A DNA stretch of 64,000 nucleotides from Winogradskya humida (GTDB lineage: Bacteria > Actinomycetota > Actinomycetes > Mycobacteriales > Micromonosporaceae). Made by a program: the position numbers and the translations under genes. Positions within the stretch are counted from its first letter, which is position 1. Each line of letters opens with the position of its first letter. Below, in pieces: positions 1 to 9,294 of the stretch. The notes under the pieces are model-generated. The model saw only the letters and a program-made list of their open reading frames with translations. It did no database searches and was not told where the DNA came from. The stretch lies in the NCBI RefSeq assembly GCF_016862215.1, contig NZ_BOMN01000022.1, forward strand, positions 62,001-126,000, read 5' to 3'.

Positions 1-2
1 CG

Positions 3-422
3 ACGATCGACCCCGACCGGATCGCCGCGGCGGGGCACTCGGCGGGCGGCATCACGACCACCGGCCTGTTCAGCGCGCACCGCGACGAGCGGCTCAAGGC
101 CGGGATCGTCTTCGCCGGCACCGACTTCCAGGGCGCGTCGTTCACCGGCCCGGCCGCGGCGATGATGTTCGTCCACGGCCGCAAGGACACCACCGTCACC
201 TACCGCGCGGGGCACGCGGTCTACGCGGCGGTGCCCTGGTCCCGGGCGATGCTGTCGATCACCGATGGCGGTCACGTCACCGAGAGCGACGACTTCGAGA
301 CGACGACGCGGACCACCACGGAATTTCTCAGGTACGCCCTATACGGTGACTCCACTGCGAAATCCCGTATCCCCGCGGCCGCCGCGGTCGGTGATGTGGC
401 TACGCTCGAAAATCAGCTTTGA
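3..422 (+). CDS. alpha/beta hydrolase, 3' part only
   Basis: This is the C-terminal 139 residues of a serine hydrolase whose 5' end lies left of the window. The reading frame opens with a nucleophile elbow GHSAGG (serine codon at 39-41). It then has FVHGRKDTTV, where the Asp fits the catalytic acid, and DGGHV, whose His fits the third triad member. This order is that of dienelactone-hydrolase or chlorophyllase/PET-hydrolase-like enzymes, but the substrate cannot be told from the fragment. The C-terminal tail of about 25 residues (from YGDSTAKS) is low in complexity. The gene ends at TGA 420-422, just before a triplicated 15-bp repeat. Fold assignment is secure; specificity is unknown. Confidence 0.85.
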   Translation, partial: TIDPDRIAAAGHSAGGITTTGLFSAHRDERLKAGIVFAGTDFQGASFTGPAAAMMFVHGRKDTTVTYRAGHAVYAAVPWSRAMLSITDGGHVTESDDFETTTRTTTEFLRYALYGDSTAKSRIPAAAAVGDVATLENQL

Positions 423-430
423 GCTACGGG

Positions 431-475
431 CTGTGATGTACCCCGCTGTGATGTACCCCGCTGTGATGTACGCCG
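431..475. repeat. three tandem 15-bp repeats
   Basis: The unit CTGTGATGTACCCCG occurs at 431-445 and 446-460, and once more with one change (CTGTGATGTACGCCG) at 461-475. It starts 8 bp after the hydrolase stop codon. The repeats abut with no spacers, so this is a minisatellite-like array and not CRISPR. Confidence 0.9.
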
Positions 476-636
476 CATCCTGTCGCCGCCCCGGTCGTCC
501 ACGGGGGAGTAGGGAGCGGCCCGGATGGGCATAACGGACCGGCTCGCGCCGGAAAAGCCGTGCCAGGGCGGCGGTTACGGCCACGCCCGCAATGTGAGCA
601 ATTGGGGTGACCCTCGAAAGGTGGTGCTGGATCTCC

Positions 637-2790
637 GTGGCTAACGTTGACCGGGTGACCTTCTGGACCCGAAAACGCGAACGCTCCCTCTTTGCCAACT
701 CAGGATCGTTGGTGATCTGCGGTCTGCTGGCCGGCGTGGTGGTCGCGGCCGCCTCGTTCCCGGCCGTCGCGATGTCGGGGCTCGCGGCGAAGGCGGGTTC
801 GGAGTCGTTCGCGGATCTGCCGAGCGAGCTGGCCAAGCCGGCCGCCCCGCAGGTGACCCGGATCTTCGCCTCGGACGGCAAGACCCAGATCGCTGTCATG
901 TACGACGAGTTCCGCAGCGACGTGCCGCTCGACGAGATCAACGTCAACATGCAGAACGCGATCGTCGCCGCAGAGGACCACCAGTTCTACGAGCACAACG
1001 GTGTCGACCTCAAGGGTGTCGCCCGGGCGTTCGTGAACAACAAGCAGGGCGGCTCCCAGCAGGGCGCCTCGACGCTGACGATGCAGTACGTCCGGATGAC
1101 GCTCGCCTACACGGCGAAGACCCCGACCGAGGCGATCGAGGCCACGAAGGACACCCCGGAGCGCAAGCTCACGGAGATGAAGTACGCCATGCAGGTCGAG
1201 AAGGAGCTGAGCAAGCAGCAGATCCTCGAGCGCTACCTGAACATGGCCCCGTTCGGCAACAGCGCCTACGGCGTCTACGCCGGCAGCCAGGTCTACTTCA
1301 AGAAGAAGCCGAAGGACCTGACCATCGCCCAGGCCGCGCTGCTGGCCGGCATGGTGAAGGCGCCGACCGCGTTCGACCCGACCACGGCCAGCGGTTACCC
1401 GCAGGCGCTCGACCGGCGCAACTACATCATCGACAACATGCTCAGCCTGAAGATGATCACGGCGGAGCAGGCGGCGACGGCGAAGAAGGAAAAGCTCGGC
1501 AAGACCACGAACCACCCGGGCAACGGCTGCACCCAGGTCGCCAAGAACAACTGGGGCTTCTTCTGCGACTACTTCTACCGCTGGTGGATGACCCAGAGCG
1601 AGTTCGGCGCCAACACCTACGACCGGGAGCGTCAGCTCAAGTCCGGTGGCTACCGCATCGTCACCTCGCTGGACCTCAAGGCGCAGGCGTCGGCGCGTAA
1701 AGAGATCAGCGACGTGACCACCGACGGCAACCGCAACGCGCTGCTGATCGCGGCGGTCCAGCCGGGCACGGGCCGGGTCCAGGCGCTCGCCGCCAACCGC
1801 AAGTACAAGCTGGACGACGGGGAGAACAAGCCGAGCTCGAACCCCGAGCTGGCGGCGAACGGCGTGAAGGGCACCTACCCGAACACCACCAACCCGATCA
1901 TCACCGGCGGCGGCGACATCACCGGTTACCAGGCCGGCTCGGTGTTCAAGATGTTCACCATGGTCGCGGCGCTGGAGAACGGCTACGGGCTCGACCACTC
2001 GATCACGTCCGGGGCGACCTACAAGTCCGGCTACGTGATCGACCCGAGCTCCGACGCGGCCTGCCCGGGCACGCACTTCTACTGCCCGCGCAACGCCTCG
2101 GCCAGCGAGCAGGGCACGTTCAACATGTGGACCGGGTTCGGCAAGTCCGTGAACACCTACTTCGTGCCGCTCGAGGAGCAGGTCGGCGCGGACAAGGTCG
2201 TCGACGTGGCGAAGCGGTTCGGCATCCAGTTCCGGGCCGGCTCCGACGCCGCCCTGGTCAAGGATGACGCCACCGCCCGGACGTTCGGCGCGTTCACGCT
2301 CGGCGTCACCTCGTCCACGCCGCTGGACATCGCCAACGCGTACGCCACGCTCGCCGGTGACGGTATGTACTGCAAGCCGACCCCGATCCAGAAGATCACC
2401 TCGGCCGACGGCACGAAGGTCAACGCCGGCCAGCCGCAGTGCACCCGGGTGACCTCGAAGGACGTCGCCCGCGAGGCCCTCGACGCGGCCCGCTGCCCGG
2501 TCGGTGACCAGGCGCAGCTCGGCAGCTGTGCCGGCTCGACCGCGCCGCAGGTGCACTCGGCGGTGGGTCACCCGGTCTTCGGCAAGACCGGAACCACCGA
2601 CGCCGACAAGACGGCCGCGCTGGTGGTCGGCACCCGGGACACCGTGGTCGCCGGATACCTGGTCAACCCGGACTGGTCCAACCACTCCGACCACATGGAT
2701 CACAACATCGTGAACCCGGCGGTCTGGAAGACGGTCGCGGACTTCATGAAGGGCAAGCCCGTGGAGGAGTTCAAGAAACCCGGGGAGTGA
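637..2790 (+). CDS. class A penicillin-binding protein (transglycosylase/transpeptidase)
   Basis: A bifunctional peptidoglycan synthase of about 717 residues. A short basic cytoplasmic tail precedes a membrane anchor (roughly residues 22-45). The GT51 glycosyltransferase domain follows, with the catalytic-glutamate motif EDHQFYEH (Glu about 113) and the QGASTLTMQ motif. The penicillin-binding domain has all three active-site boxes: S435-VFK, S504-VN and K650-TGT. It would polymerise lipid II and cross-link strands outside the membrane. I chose GTG 637 because GAAAGGTGG lies about 12 nt upstream; an in-frame GTG at 607 has no good ribosome-binding site. A strong terminator follows at 2820-2857. 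Confidence 0.93.
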   Translation: MANVDRVTFWTRKRERSLFANSGSLVICGLLAGVVVAAASFPAVAMSGLAAKAGSESFADLPSELAKPAAPQVTRIFASDGKTQIAVMYDEFRSDVPLDEINVNMQNAIVAAEDHQFYEHNGVDLKGVARAFVNNKQGGSQQGASTLTMQYVRMTLAYTAKTPTEAIEATKDTPERKLTEMKYAMQVEKELSKQQILERYLNMAPFGNSAYGVYAGSQVYFKKKPKDLTIAQAALLAGMVKAPTAFDPTTASGYPQALDRRNYIIDNMLSLKMITAEQAATAKKEKLGKTTNHPGNGCTQVAKNNWGFFCDYFYRWWMTQSEFGANTYDRERQLKSGGYRIVTSLDLKAQASARKEISDVTTDGNRNALLIAAVQPGTGRVQALAANRKYKLDDGENKPSSNPELAANGVKGTYPNTTNPIITGGGDITGYQAGSVFKMFTMVAALENGYGLDHSITSGATYKSGYVIDPSSDAACPGTHFYCPRNASASEQGTFNMWTGFGKSVNTYFVPLEEQVGADKVVDVAKRFGIQFRAGSDAALVKDDATARTFGAFTLGVTSSTPLDIANAYATLAGDGMYCKPTPIQKITSADGTKVNAGQPQCTRVTSKDVAREALDAARCPVGDQAQLGSCAGSTAPQVHSAVGHPVFGKTGTTDADKTAALVVGTRDTVVAGYLVNPDWSNHSDHMDHNIVNPAVWKTVADFMKGKPVEEFKKPGE

Positions 2791-2793
2791 TCC

Positions 2794-2808
2794 TCCGGAA
2801 CTTCCGGA
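2794..2808. promoter_or_regulatory. perfect 15-bp palindrome, candidate LacI-family operator
   Basis: TCCGGAACTTCCGGA is a perfect odd palindrome between the PBP stop codon and the terminator. Its 13-bp core CCGGAACTTCCGG recurs exactly at 40359-40371, upstream of a lacI gene. Because a terminator separates it from the GH3 gene, it may act at a distance or be incidental. Confidence 0.45.
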
Positions 2809-2819
2809 CAAGTCACCAG

Positions 2820-2857
2820 CGGCCCCGACGGCTTACCTGCCGTCGGGGCCGTTTTTT
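2820..2857 (+). terminator. Rho-independent terminator of the PBP gene
   Basis: An 11-12 bp GC-rich stem (GGCCCCGACGG / CCGTCGGGGCC) with an 8-nt loop is followed directly by six T residues. It lies 30 bp after the PBP stop codon and isolates the GH3 gene from read-through. Confidence 0.93.
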
Positions 2858-2914
2858 GTGGCTTGCGGTCCCCTCATGACCCGGGAGAGACTGCGACAGT
2901 CATCCGGAAGTCGA

Positions 2915-2931
2915 CCGAAAGTTTCAGGAGG
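2915..2931 (+). promoter_or_regulatory. LacI-type operator abutting the GH3 ribosome-binding site
   Basis: CCGAAAGTTTCAGG (2915-2928) contains the near-palindrome CGAAAGTTTCA. It runs into the Shine-Dalgarno AGGAGG (2926-2931), which is 7 nt from the ATG at 2939. The CGAAA-x-TTTCG layout is like sites of actinobacterial LacI-type glycoside repressors (family knowledge). Related sites occur near the sugar-binding protein and lacI genes at 39-42 kb. Confidence 0.6.
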
Positions 2932-2938
2932 CTATGTC

Positions 2939-5287
2939 ATGACCGTGGTGCACCCGGTCGGCCGGTCCCCGTGGACCGACCGCGCCCTCGATCCCGGCGC
3001 CCGGGCCGATGCGCTGCTCGCGGCCATGACGCTCGAGGAGAAGATCGCCCAGCTCGGCAGCGTCTGGCACGGCTTCGGTGTGGAGAGCACCGGCGACGTC
3101 GCCCCCATGCAGGAGGTCTTCGCCGCCGGGCAACGCTCGCTCGAGACCGCCGTCGCCCACGGGATCGGCCACCTGACCCGCGTCTTCGGCACCCGCCCGG
3201 TCACCGCCGAGCAGGGCCGCGACCGCGTCGTGGAGATGCAGCGCGCGGTCGTCGAGGCGTCCCGGCTCGCCATCCCGGCGATCGTGCACGAGGAGTGCCT
3301 CACCGGCTTCACCACGCTCGGCGCGACCGTCTACCCGTCGGCGCTCGCGTGGGCCGCCACCTTCGACCCGGAGCTGGTCGAGCGGATGAGCACGGCGATC
3401 GCTGCCGACATGCGCGCGGTCGGGGTGCACCAGGGCCTGTCACCCGTGCTCGACGTGGTCCGCGACTACCGCTGGGGACGGGTCGAGGAGACGCTGGGCG
3501 AGGACCCCTACGTCGTGGCGACGCTCGGGGCGGCGTACGTGAAGGGCCTGGAGAAGCAGGGGATCGTCGCCACGCTCAAGCATTTCGCCGGGTATTCCGC
3601 GTCGCGGGCCGCGCGCAACCACGGCCCGGTCGCGATGGGCCCCCGGGAGCTGCGCGAGGTCATCCTGCCGTCGTTCGAGACCGCCCTGCGTCTCGGTGGC
3701 GCGCGATCGGTGATGAATTCCTACTCGGAGATCGACGGTGTCCCGGTCGCCGCCGACCCGGCCCTGCTCACCGGCATCCTGCGCGACGAGTGGGGCTTCG
3801 AGGGCGTGGTGGTCTCCGACTACTGGTCCATCCCGTTCCTGCAGACTATGCACCGCGTCGCCGCGGACAACGCCGAGGCGGGGGCGCTGGCCCTCGAGGC
3901 GGGTATCGACGTGGAACTGCCCGATGCCATCGCGTACGGCGAGGGGCTGACGGAACTCGTGCGCGCTGGTCGCGTACCCGAAGAACTGGTGGACCGGGCA
4001 GCCCGCCGCGTGCTGCGGCAGAAGGCCGAGCTCGGGCTGCTCGACCCCGATTGGACCCCCGAAGCGTCAGTGGCCGCGGGGCAGGGCATCGACTTCGACG
4101 CCCCCGCCAACCGGGAGATCGCTCGTGACCTGGCGGAACGCTCGATCATCCTGCTCGCCAACGACACCGGCACGCTGCCGCTGACCCTCGGCGCGCCGCC
4201 GCGGCGCATCGCCGTGATCGGCCCCTGCGCCGACGACCCGCAGGCGTTCATGGGCTGCTACTCCTACCCCAACCACGTCCTGCCCGACTACCCGCAGTTC
4301 GGGATCGGGCTGCCCGCGGACTCGCTCTGGACCGCGCTGCGCGCCGAGCTGCCGGACGACTCCCTCACGCTCGAGACGGGCTGCCCGATCCGCGACGAGG
4401 ACCGCTCGGGCTTCGCGGCGGCGATCGACGCGGCCGCTGCCGCGGACATCTGCATCGCGGTGGTCGGCGACCGGGCCGGCCTGTTCGGCCGGGGCACGTC
4501 GGGCGAGGGCTGCGACGTCCCCGACCTGAGCCTGCCCGGCGTGCAGGGCGAACTGCTCGATCAACTGCTGGACACGGGTACGCCCGTAGTGGTCGTCGTC
4601 GTCTCCGGCCGCCCCTACGCCCTCGGCGCCTACTCGTCGGCGGCCGCCCTGGTGCAGGCGTTCATGCCGGGCGAAGAGGGCGGCGCGGCGATCGCGGGCG
4701 TGCTCACCGGCCGGATCAACCCGAGCGGCAAGCTCCCCGTCCAGGTCCCCCGCGAGCCGGGCGGCCAGCCGGGAACCTACCTGCAGCCGCCGCTCGGGGC
4801 GTTCAGCGAGGGCGTCAGCAATCTTGACCCCACGCCGATGTTCGGGTTCGGGCACGGGCTCTCCTACACGTCGTACGTGTACGACGAGTTCGAGGTGAGC
4901 TCGCCGGCGCTGCCCACCGACGGCGCCGTGGAGGTGTCCGTGCGGGTCCGGAACACGGGGACCCGGGACGGCGCGGAGATCGTCCAGCTGTACGCGCACG
5001 ACGTCCAGGCCGAGGTGACGCGGCCGGTGCACCAGCTGGCCGGGTTCGCCCGGGTGCCGCTCGCGGCGGGTGCCGCGGCCCGGGTGACGTTCACCCTGCA
5101 CGCGGACCGCACCTCCTACGTGGGTCGTGACCTGCGCCGGGTGGTCGACCCGGGTGCGCTGGAGCTCTTCGCCGGCCCGTCCGTGACCGAGCTGCCCTGC
5201 ACCGCGACCGTGGACCTCACCGGCCCGCGGCGCTACGTCGGCCCGGAGCGCGTCCTGCACACGCCGGTGGTCGTCTCGCCGGCCTGA
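2939..5287 (+). CDS. glycoside hydrolase family 3 (beta-glucosidase/beta-xylosidase)
   Basis: A 782-residue GH3 enzyme that would release terminal beta-linked sugars from oligosaccharides. The N-terminal barrel has KHFAGYSASRAARNH and the nucleophile motif VVSDYWSI (Asp about 294). Next come the second alpha/beta domain (from about residue 405) and a C-terminal fibronectin III-like domain (from about 660, after FGFGHGLSY). There is no signal peptide, so it should act in the cytoplasm on imported sugars. ATG 2939 has an ideal AGGAGG 7 nt upstream. A LacI-like operator overlaps this leader, which points to shared control with the sugar ABC importer at 35.9-39 kb. Exact sugar specificity cannot be read from the sequence. 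Confidence 0.93.
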   Translation: MTVVHPVGRSPWTDRALDPGARADALLAAMTLEEKIAQLGSVWHGFGVESTGDVAPMQEVFAAGQRSLETAVAHGIGHLTRVFGTRPVTAEQGRDRVVEMQRAVVEASRLAIPAIVHEECLTGFTTLGATVYPSALAWAATFDPELVERMSTAIAADMRAVGVHQGLSPVLDVVRDYRWGRVEETLGEDPYVVATLGAAYVKGLEKQGIVATLKHFAGYSASRAARNHGPVAMGPRELREVILPSFETALRLGGARSVMNSYSEIDGVPVAADPALLTGILRDEWGFEGVVVSDYWSIPFLQTMHRVAADNAEAGALALEAGIDVELPDAIAYGEGLTELVRAGRVPEELVDRAARRVLRQKAELGLLDPDWTPEASVAAGQGIDFDAPANREIARDLAERSIILLANDTGTLPLTLGAPPRRIAVIGPCADDPQAFMGCYSYPNHVLPDYPQFGIGLPADSLWTALRAELPDDSLTLETGCPIRDEDRSGFAAAIDAAAAADICIAVVGDRAGLFGRGTSGEGCDVPDLSLPGVQGELLDQLLDTGTPVVVVVVSGRPYALGAYSSAAALVQAFMPGEEGGAAIAGVLTGRINPSGKLPVQVPREPGGQPGTYLQPPLGAFSEGVSNLDPTPMFGFGHGLSYTSYVYDEFEVSSPALPTDGAVEVSVRVRNTGTRDGAEIVQLYAHDVQAEVTRPVHQLAGFARVPLAAGAAARVTFTLHADRTSYVGRDLRRVVDPGALELFAGPSVTELPCTATVDLTGPRRYVGPERVLHTPVVVSPA

Positions 5288-5309
5288 CCGTTATTCGTTT
5301 GACTTCGAC

Positions 5310-5341
5310 GGGACCGCCCTGGAAAGCTTCCGGGCGGTCCC
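5310..5341 (+). terminator. hairpin after the GH3 gene
   Basis: GGGACCGCCC at 5310-5319 pairs with GGGCGGTCCC ending at 5341, with further GGAA/TTCC pairing inside. No T-run follows, so it is a probable but imperfect intrinsic terminator 22 bp after the GH3 stop. Confidence 0.65.
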
Positions 5342-5483
5342 ACTGTTCGACGCATCTCGACGCTCCTGAAGGAATGAAGCCTGTGATCTCGACGCGCCTG
5401 AGGGCCGCCTGAGATTTTCCGCGGCGGCCCACCGAATTTCTGCCGCCCGCACACGCTCTTTCTTCATGTCTTGAGGTCCTACG

Positions 5484-6245
5484 TTGAACATGGATGCCCG
5501 CATCCAGCAGTCCGTCGTCGCCAACCTGCTCACCCGGCCCGCCGCGGTGCAGGCGGGGCCGTTCGTCCTGGGTATCGACCCGGCGACGACCAGCCCCGGC
5601 ATCAACTACGCGACACCACGCCCCGGCTCGGAGATCACCCCGGCCGCCGTCACCGAGATGGTCGCCGCCTTCCGGGCGGCCGACCGGCTCCCGCGCCTGG
5701 AGTACGTCACCTCCAGCGCCCTGGAGCTGGAGAAACACCTGCTCGCCGCGGGATTCACCGTGGAAGCCCGGCACGACTACCTCGTCTGCACGCCGGAGAC
5801 ACTCGTCGTGCCGCCGGCGCCGGCCGGCTTCGACCTGCGTGAACCGGCCACCGACGAGCAGCGCATCGCCTTGGTCAACGCGCAGATCATCGGGTTCGGC
5901 GGTGACCCCGGTGCGACCGCCGAGGACGCCGAGCGGATGGGCCGCCTGCAGTCCCGGGGCGGCGTCTCCGTGATGGCCGTCGCCGCCGACGGCACCTGCG
6001 CCGGGGGCGGTCAGGCGGTCCCGCCGAACGACGGGGTGAGCGAGGTGGCCGGCATCGCCGTCCCGCCCGCCCACCGCCGCCGCGGTCTCGCCGCCGCGAT
6101 CACCGCCCGGGTCGCCGCCGCCCTCTTCGCCGGGGACGGCACCGTCGCCTGGCTCGAGGCATCGGGACCGGACGCGGGGCGGATCTACGAACGGGTCGGC
6201 TTCCGCCCCACGGGTAAGCGCCTCTACATGGTGCTGGAAAACTGA
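5484..6245 (+). CDS. GNAT-family N-acetyltransferase
   Basis: A 253-residue protein with a GNAT domain in its C-terminal half. The acetyl-CoA-binding motif A is VAGIAVPPAHRRRGLAAAIT (around residues 193-212), and the final YERVGFRPTGKRLYMVL is the usual last strand-helix-strand. The N-terminal half resembles a second, degenerate GNAT-like half (LEYVTSSALELEKHLLAAGF). The substrate is unknown. TTG 5484 has GAGG 7 nt upstream; ATG 5490, two codons later, is an alternative with 13-nt spacing. The gene stands alone between two hairpins. Confidence 0.85.
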   Translation: MNMDARIQQSVVANLLTRPAAVQAGPFVLGIDPATTSPGINYATPRPGSEITPAAVTEMVAAFRAADRLPRLEYVTSSALELEKHLLAAGFTVEARHDYLVCTPETLVVPPAPAGFDLREPATDEQRIALVNAQIIGFGGDPGATAEDAERMGRLQSRGGVSVMAVAADGTCAGGGQAVPPNDGVSEVAGIAVPPAHRRRGLAAAITARVAAALFAGDGTVAWLEASGPDAGRIYERVGFRPTGKRLYMVLEN

Positions 6246-6248
6246 CGG

Positions 6249-6292
6249 AACGGTCCTGACAGGACACGAAAGTCCTGTCAGGACCGTTTGTT
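6249..6292 (+). terminator. intrinsic terminator after the GNAT gene
   Basis: A 17-bp perfect stem (arms about 6249-6265 and 6272-6288) around the loop ACGAAA ends in TTTGTT. It begins 4 bp after the acetyltransferase stop codon. Confidence 0.9.
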
Positions 6293-6503
6293 ACCGCGCA
6301 TCCATTGACGTGGCTGGGTGCCACCTGATGATCTACAGCCCTACCCCTGGAAGCCAACCCTCACCGAGCAGCTGTGGCGGCTTTCGTTCAGCGTGCGGAC
6401 GTCTGATCGTCTTCTGCCGCCCACCCTGCGGTTATCCGGCACTCCCATGATCCACGCAGCGGCGGGGCCCCTCAGGCGGCCGCCGATGAGATGGAGGAAC
6501 CAA

Positions 6504-7622
6504 GTGCGGACCCTGGCACGTACCGCGGCCACCCTGCTGGCGGTCACGACTTTCGCCGGCCTGACGGCCTGCTCCCCGCCCGAGAAGGAGAGCGCCTCGG
6601 CCGGCACCGGCGCGGCGACGGCCACCAGCGCCGCCGACCTCGGGGGCATCGACGCCCTCGCCGCCGCCGCCAAGAAGGAGGGGGCGCTGAACGTCATCGC
6701 GCTGCCGCCGGACTGGGCCAACTACGGCGAGATCATCAAGGCGTTCGGCACCAAGTACGGCATCACGGTCAACTCGGCGCAGCCCGACGCGTCGAGCCAG
6801 GACGAGATCAACGCCGCCGACCAGCTCAAGGGTCAGGACAAGGCGCCGGACGTGTTCGACCTCGGCTCGGCCGTGGCCACCGCCAACGTCGCGAAGTTCG
6901 CCCCGTACAAGCCCGCCACCTGGGCGGACATCCCGGACGCGCTCAAGGAGGCGAGCGGCACCTGGACCAACGACTACGGCGGCTACATGTCGATCGGCTA
7001 CGACAGCAGCAAGGTGCCCGCTCCCACGAGCATCGCCGACCTGCTCAAGCCCGAGTACAAGGGCAAGATCGCGCTGAACGGTGACCCGACCCAGGCCGGT
7101 GCCGCGTTCAACGGCGTCGTCGCGGCCGCGCTGGGCAGCGGTGGCTCCGCCGACGACATCACCGCCGGTGTCGACTTCTTCGGCAAGCTGAAGAAGGCCG
7201 GCAACTTCCTGCCCGTCGACCCGACCCCCGCGACGATCGAGTCCGGTCAGACCCCGGTCGTGTTCGACTGGGACTACCTGAACGTCGCGCAGGCCGCCAA
7301 GACCCCCACCTGGAAGACCGTCGTGCCCGCCGGTGCGGTTGTCGGCTCGTACTACGTCCAGGCCATCAGCAAGGACGCCCCGCACCCCGCCGCCGCGCGG
7401 CTCTGGCAGGAATTCCTCTACTCCGACGAGGGCCAGAACCTGTGGCTCAAGGGCGGCGCCCGCCCGGTCCGCGCCGACGCGATGGTGAAGGCCGCCACGA
7501 TCGACGCCACGGCGTTCGCCGCGCTGCCGAAGGTCGAGGGCACTCCGGTGTTCCAGACCGAGGCGCAGACCACGAAGGCGAAGGAATACCTGACCGCCAA
7601 CTGGGCCAAGGCCATCGGTTAA
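6504..7622 (+). CDS. ABC importer substrate-binding lipoprotein (polyamine/Fe3+/phosphonate type)
   Basis: A 372-residue exported binding protein. The signal peptide ends in the lipobox LTAC, so the mature protein would be lipid-anchored outside the membrane. The body has features of the type II SBP families that bind iron, polyamines or aminoethylphosphonate, for example the mid-region LLKPEYKGKIALNGDP and a C-terminal LWQEFLYSDEGQNLW. GTG 6504 follows GGAGG by 6 nt and puts a normal signal peptide at the N-terminus; upstream in-frame ATGs would not. Two permeases and an ATPase follow directly (2-bp gap, then overlaps), so this is the first gene of a four-gene operon. The ligand is not determinable here. 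Confidence 0.88.
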   Translation: MRTLARTAATLLAVTTFAGLTACSPPEKESASAGTGAATATSAADLGGIDALAAAAKKEGALNVIALPPDWANYGEIIKAFGTKYGITVNSAQPDASSQDEINAADQLKGQDKAPDVFDLGSAVATANVAKFAPYKPATWADIPDALKEASGTWTNDYGGYMSIGYDSSKVPAPTSIADLLKPEYKGKIALNGDPTQAGAAFNGVVAAALGSGGSADDITAGVDFFGKLKKAGNFLPVDPTPATIESGQTPVVFDWDYLNVAQAAKTPTWKTVVPAGAVVGSYYVQAISKDAPHPAAARLWQEFLYSDEGQNLWLKGGARPVRADAMVKAATIDATAFAALPKVEGTPVFQTEAQTTKAKEYLTANWAKAIG

Positions 7623-7624
7623 GA

Positions 7625-8512
7625 ATGACCAGCATCCCGACGAGGGTGCCACGTGGCAGGCTGCGGATCACTCACTTCCGCAGCCTGCTCGGCACGGTCC
7701 CCTTCTTCGCGTACGTCGCGATCTTCCTGGTCATCCCCACCCTCGTGGTGGCGATCGGTGCCTTCACCGGCGACGGCGGTTTCACGTTCTCGAACGTCAC
7801 CGCCCTCGGCGACGCCTACGTCCTCGACGCGTTCGGGCGCAGCATCCTGCTCTCCGCGGTCAGCGCCCTCATCGGCGCGGTCCTCGGGGCGGTGCTCGCC
7901 TACGTGCTGGTCACCGCGAAGCCCGACGGCCTGCTCCGGCGGGTCGTCACCGCCGCGTCCGGGGTCCTGGCCCAGTTCGGCGGCGTCACCCTCGCGTTCG
8001 CGTTCCTCGCCACCATCGGCCTGTCCGGCTTCGTCACGGTGTTCCTGCGTGACCACCTCGGCACGGACATCTACGCGAACGGCGTGTGGCTGTTCGAACT
8101 GCCCGGCCTGATGCTCGTCTACACGTACTTCCAGATCCCGCTGATGGTCATCGTGTTCCTGCCCGCGCTCGACGGCATCAAGCCGCAGTGGCGGGAGGCG
8201 ACCGAGAGCCTCGGCGGCTCCACCTGGCACTACTGGACCCGGGTCGCCGGGCCGCTGCTCGCCCCCGCGTTCCTCGGATCCGCGCTGCTGCTGTTCGCCA
8301 ACGCCTTCTCCGCGTATGCCACCGCGGCCGCCCTCGTCAGCCAGGGCAGCCCGATCGTGCCGTTGCAGATCCGCGGCGCCCTGACCAGCGAGGTCGTCCT
8401 CGGCCAGCAAAATCTCGGCAAGGCGATGGCGCTCGGCATGGTCGTCGTGGTCGCCGTCGTCATGACCCTCTACGCCCTGCTGCAGAGACGGACCGCGAAA
8501 TGGCTGGGGTGA
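7625..8512 (+). CDS. ABC importer permease, subunit 1
   Basis: A 295-residue inner-membrane permease with six predicted hydrophobic segments, beginning PFFAYVAIFLVIPTLVV. The coupling-helix (EAA) region is WREATESLGGSTWHYWTRVAGPLL. The type matches PotB/ThiP/PhnU-like subunits. It starts 2 bp after the binding-protein stop, and its 3' end overlaps the next permease by 13 bp. It should pair with the 8500-9294 product to form the translocation channel. Confidence 0.88.
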   Translation: MTSIPTRVPRGRLRITHFRSLLGTVPFFAYVAIFLVIPTLVVAIGAFTGDGGFTFSNVTALGDAYVLDAFGRSILLSAVSALIGAVLGAVLAYVLVTAKPDGLLRRVVTAASGVLAQFGGVTLAFAFLATIGLSGFVTVFLRDHLGTDIYANGVWLFELPGLMLVYTYFQIPLMVIVFLPALDGIKPQWREATESLGGSTWHYWTRVAGPLLAPAFLGSALLLFANAFSAYATAAALVSQGSPIVPLQIRGALTSEVVLGQQNLGKAMALGMVVVVAVVMTLYALLQRRTAKWLG

Positions 8513-9294
8513 GGCAGAGCCGGGTACGCCGGCAACGCGTGTTCCGCTGGGTCGTCCTCGTCGTCCTCGGCCTCTTCTTCCTGCTGCCGCTCGCCGCGAT
8601 GGTGGAGTTCACCACGCGCGGCGACGGGAACACCTGGTCGCTGCTGGTCGACTGGCCGCAGCTCAGCGCGACCTACCCGGACCTCGCCGAAGGGATCGCC
8701 GCGTCCCTCGAACAGGCGCTGCTGACCGCGCTGCTCATGCTCGTGCTGCTCGTGCCGACGGCTGTCTGGGTACGGCTGCGACTGCCCGGGCTGCGGCCGC
8801 TGGTGGAGTTCATCTGCCTGCTGCCGCTGACGATCCCCGCGATCGTGCTGGTGGTCGGGCTCGCGCCGGTCTACGCGTGGGTCAACTATTTCCTCGGCGG
8901 GTCGTCGCTGACGCTCGTCTTCGCGTACACCATCCTGGTCCTGCCCTATGCGTACCGTGCGATCGATGCCGGGCTCTCGGCGATCGACGTCAAGACGCTC
9001 GCCGAGGCCGCCCGCGGCCTGGGCGCCGGCTGGTTCACCGTGATGGTGCGGGTGGTCCTGCCGAACATCCGCTCGGCGGTGCTCTCCGCGGCGTTCCTCA
9101 CCGTGGCGCTGGTGCTGGGCGAGTTCACCATCGCGTCGCTGCTCAACCGCACCAACCTGCAGGTCGCGATCAACCTGCTCGGCAAGAGCAGCGCCACGAT
9201 GTCGGTGGCGGTCTCGCTGGCGGCGCTCGTGCTCGCGTTCGTCCTGCTGCTGATCCTGTCCCTGTTCGGAGATCGACGAAAGGCCTCCCGATGA
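8500..9294 (+). CDS. ABC importer permease, subunit 2
   Basis: A 264-residue permease that partners with the preceding one. It has an N-terminal membrane segment (VFRWVVLVVLGLFFLLPLAA) and an EAA-type coupling loop, LAEAARGLGAGWFTVMVRVVLP. The start ATG 8500 lies inside the end of the upstream gene, which implies translational coupling. Its TGA overlaps the ATG of the ATPase gene (ATGA). Confidence 0.88.
   Translation: MAGVRQSRVRRQRVFRWVVLVVLGLFFLLPLAAMVEFTTRGDGNTWSLLVDWPQLSATYPDLAEGIAASLEQALLTALLMLVLLVPTAVWVRLRLPGLRPLVEFICLLPLTIPAIVLVVGLAPVYAWVNYFLGGSSLTLVFAYTILVLPYAYRAIDAGLSAIDVKTLAEAARGLGAGWFTVMVRVVLPNIRSAVLSAAFLTVALVLGEFTIASLLNRTNLQVAINLLGKSSATMSVAVSLAALVLAFVLLLILSLFGDRRKASR

Noticed and set aside
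431..475. CRISPR-like array
   Set aside because: The units abut without spacers. The same holds for the other tandem arrays, so no CRISPR array is called.
700..2811. A 703-codon open frame antisense to the PBP gene
   Set aside because: It is Arg/Val/His-rich with no domain, mirrors the codon bias of the PBP gene, and high-GC DNA routinely gives such antisense frames.
6293..6503. Riboswitch or other leader RNA before the ABC importer operon
   Set aside because: No recognisable thiamine, cobalamin or other riboswitch core was seen in the 210-nt leader. A TTGACG at about 6305 lacks a convincing -10.
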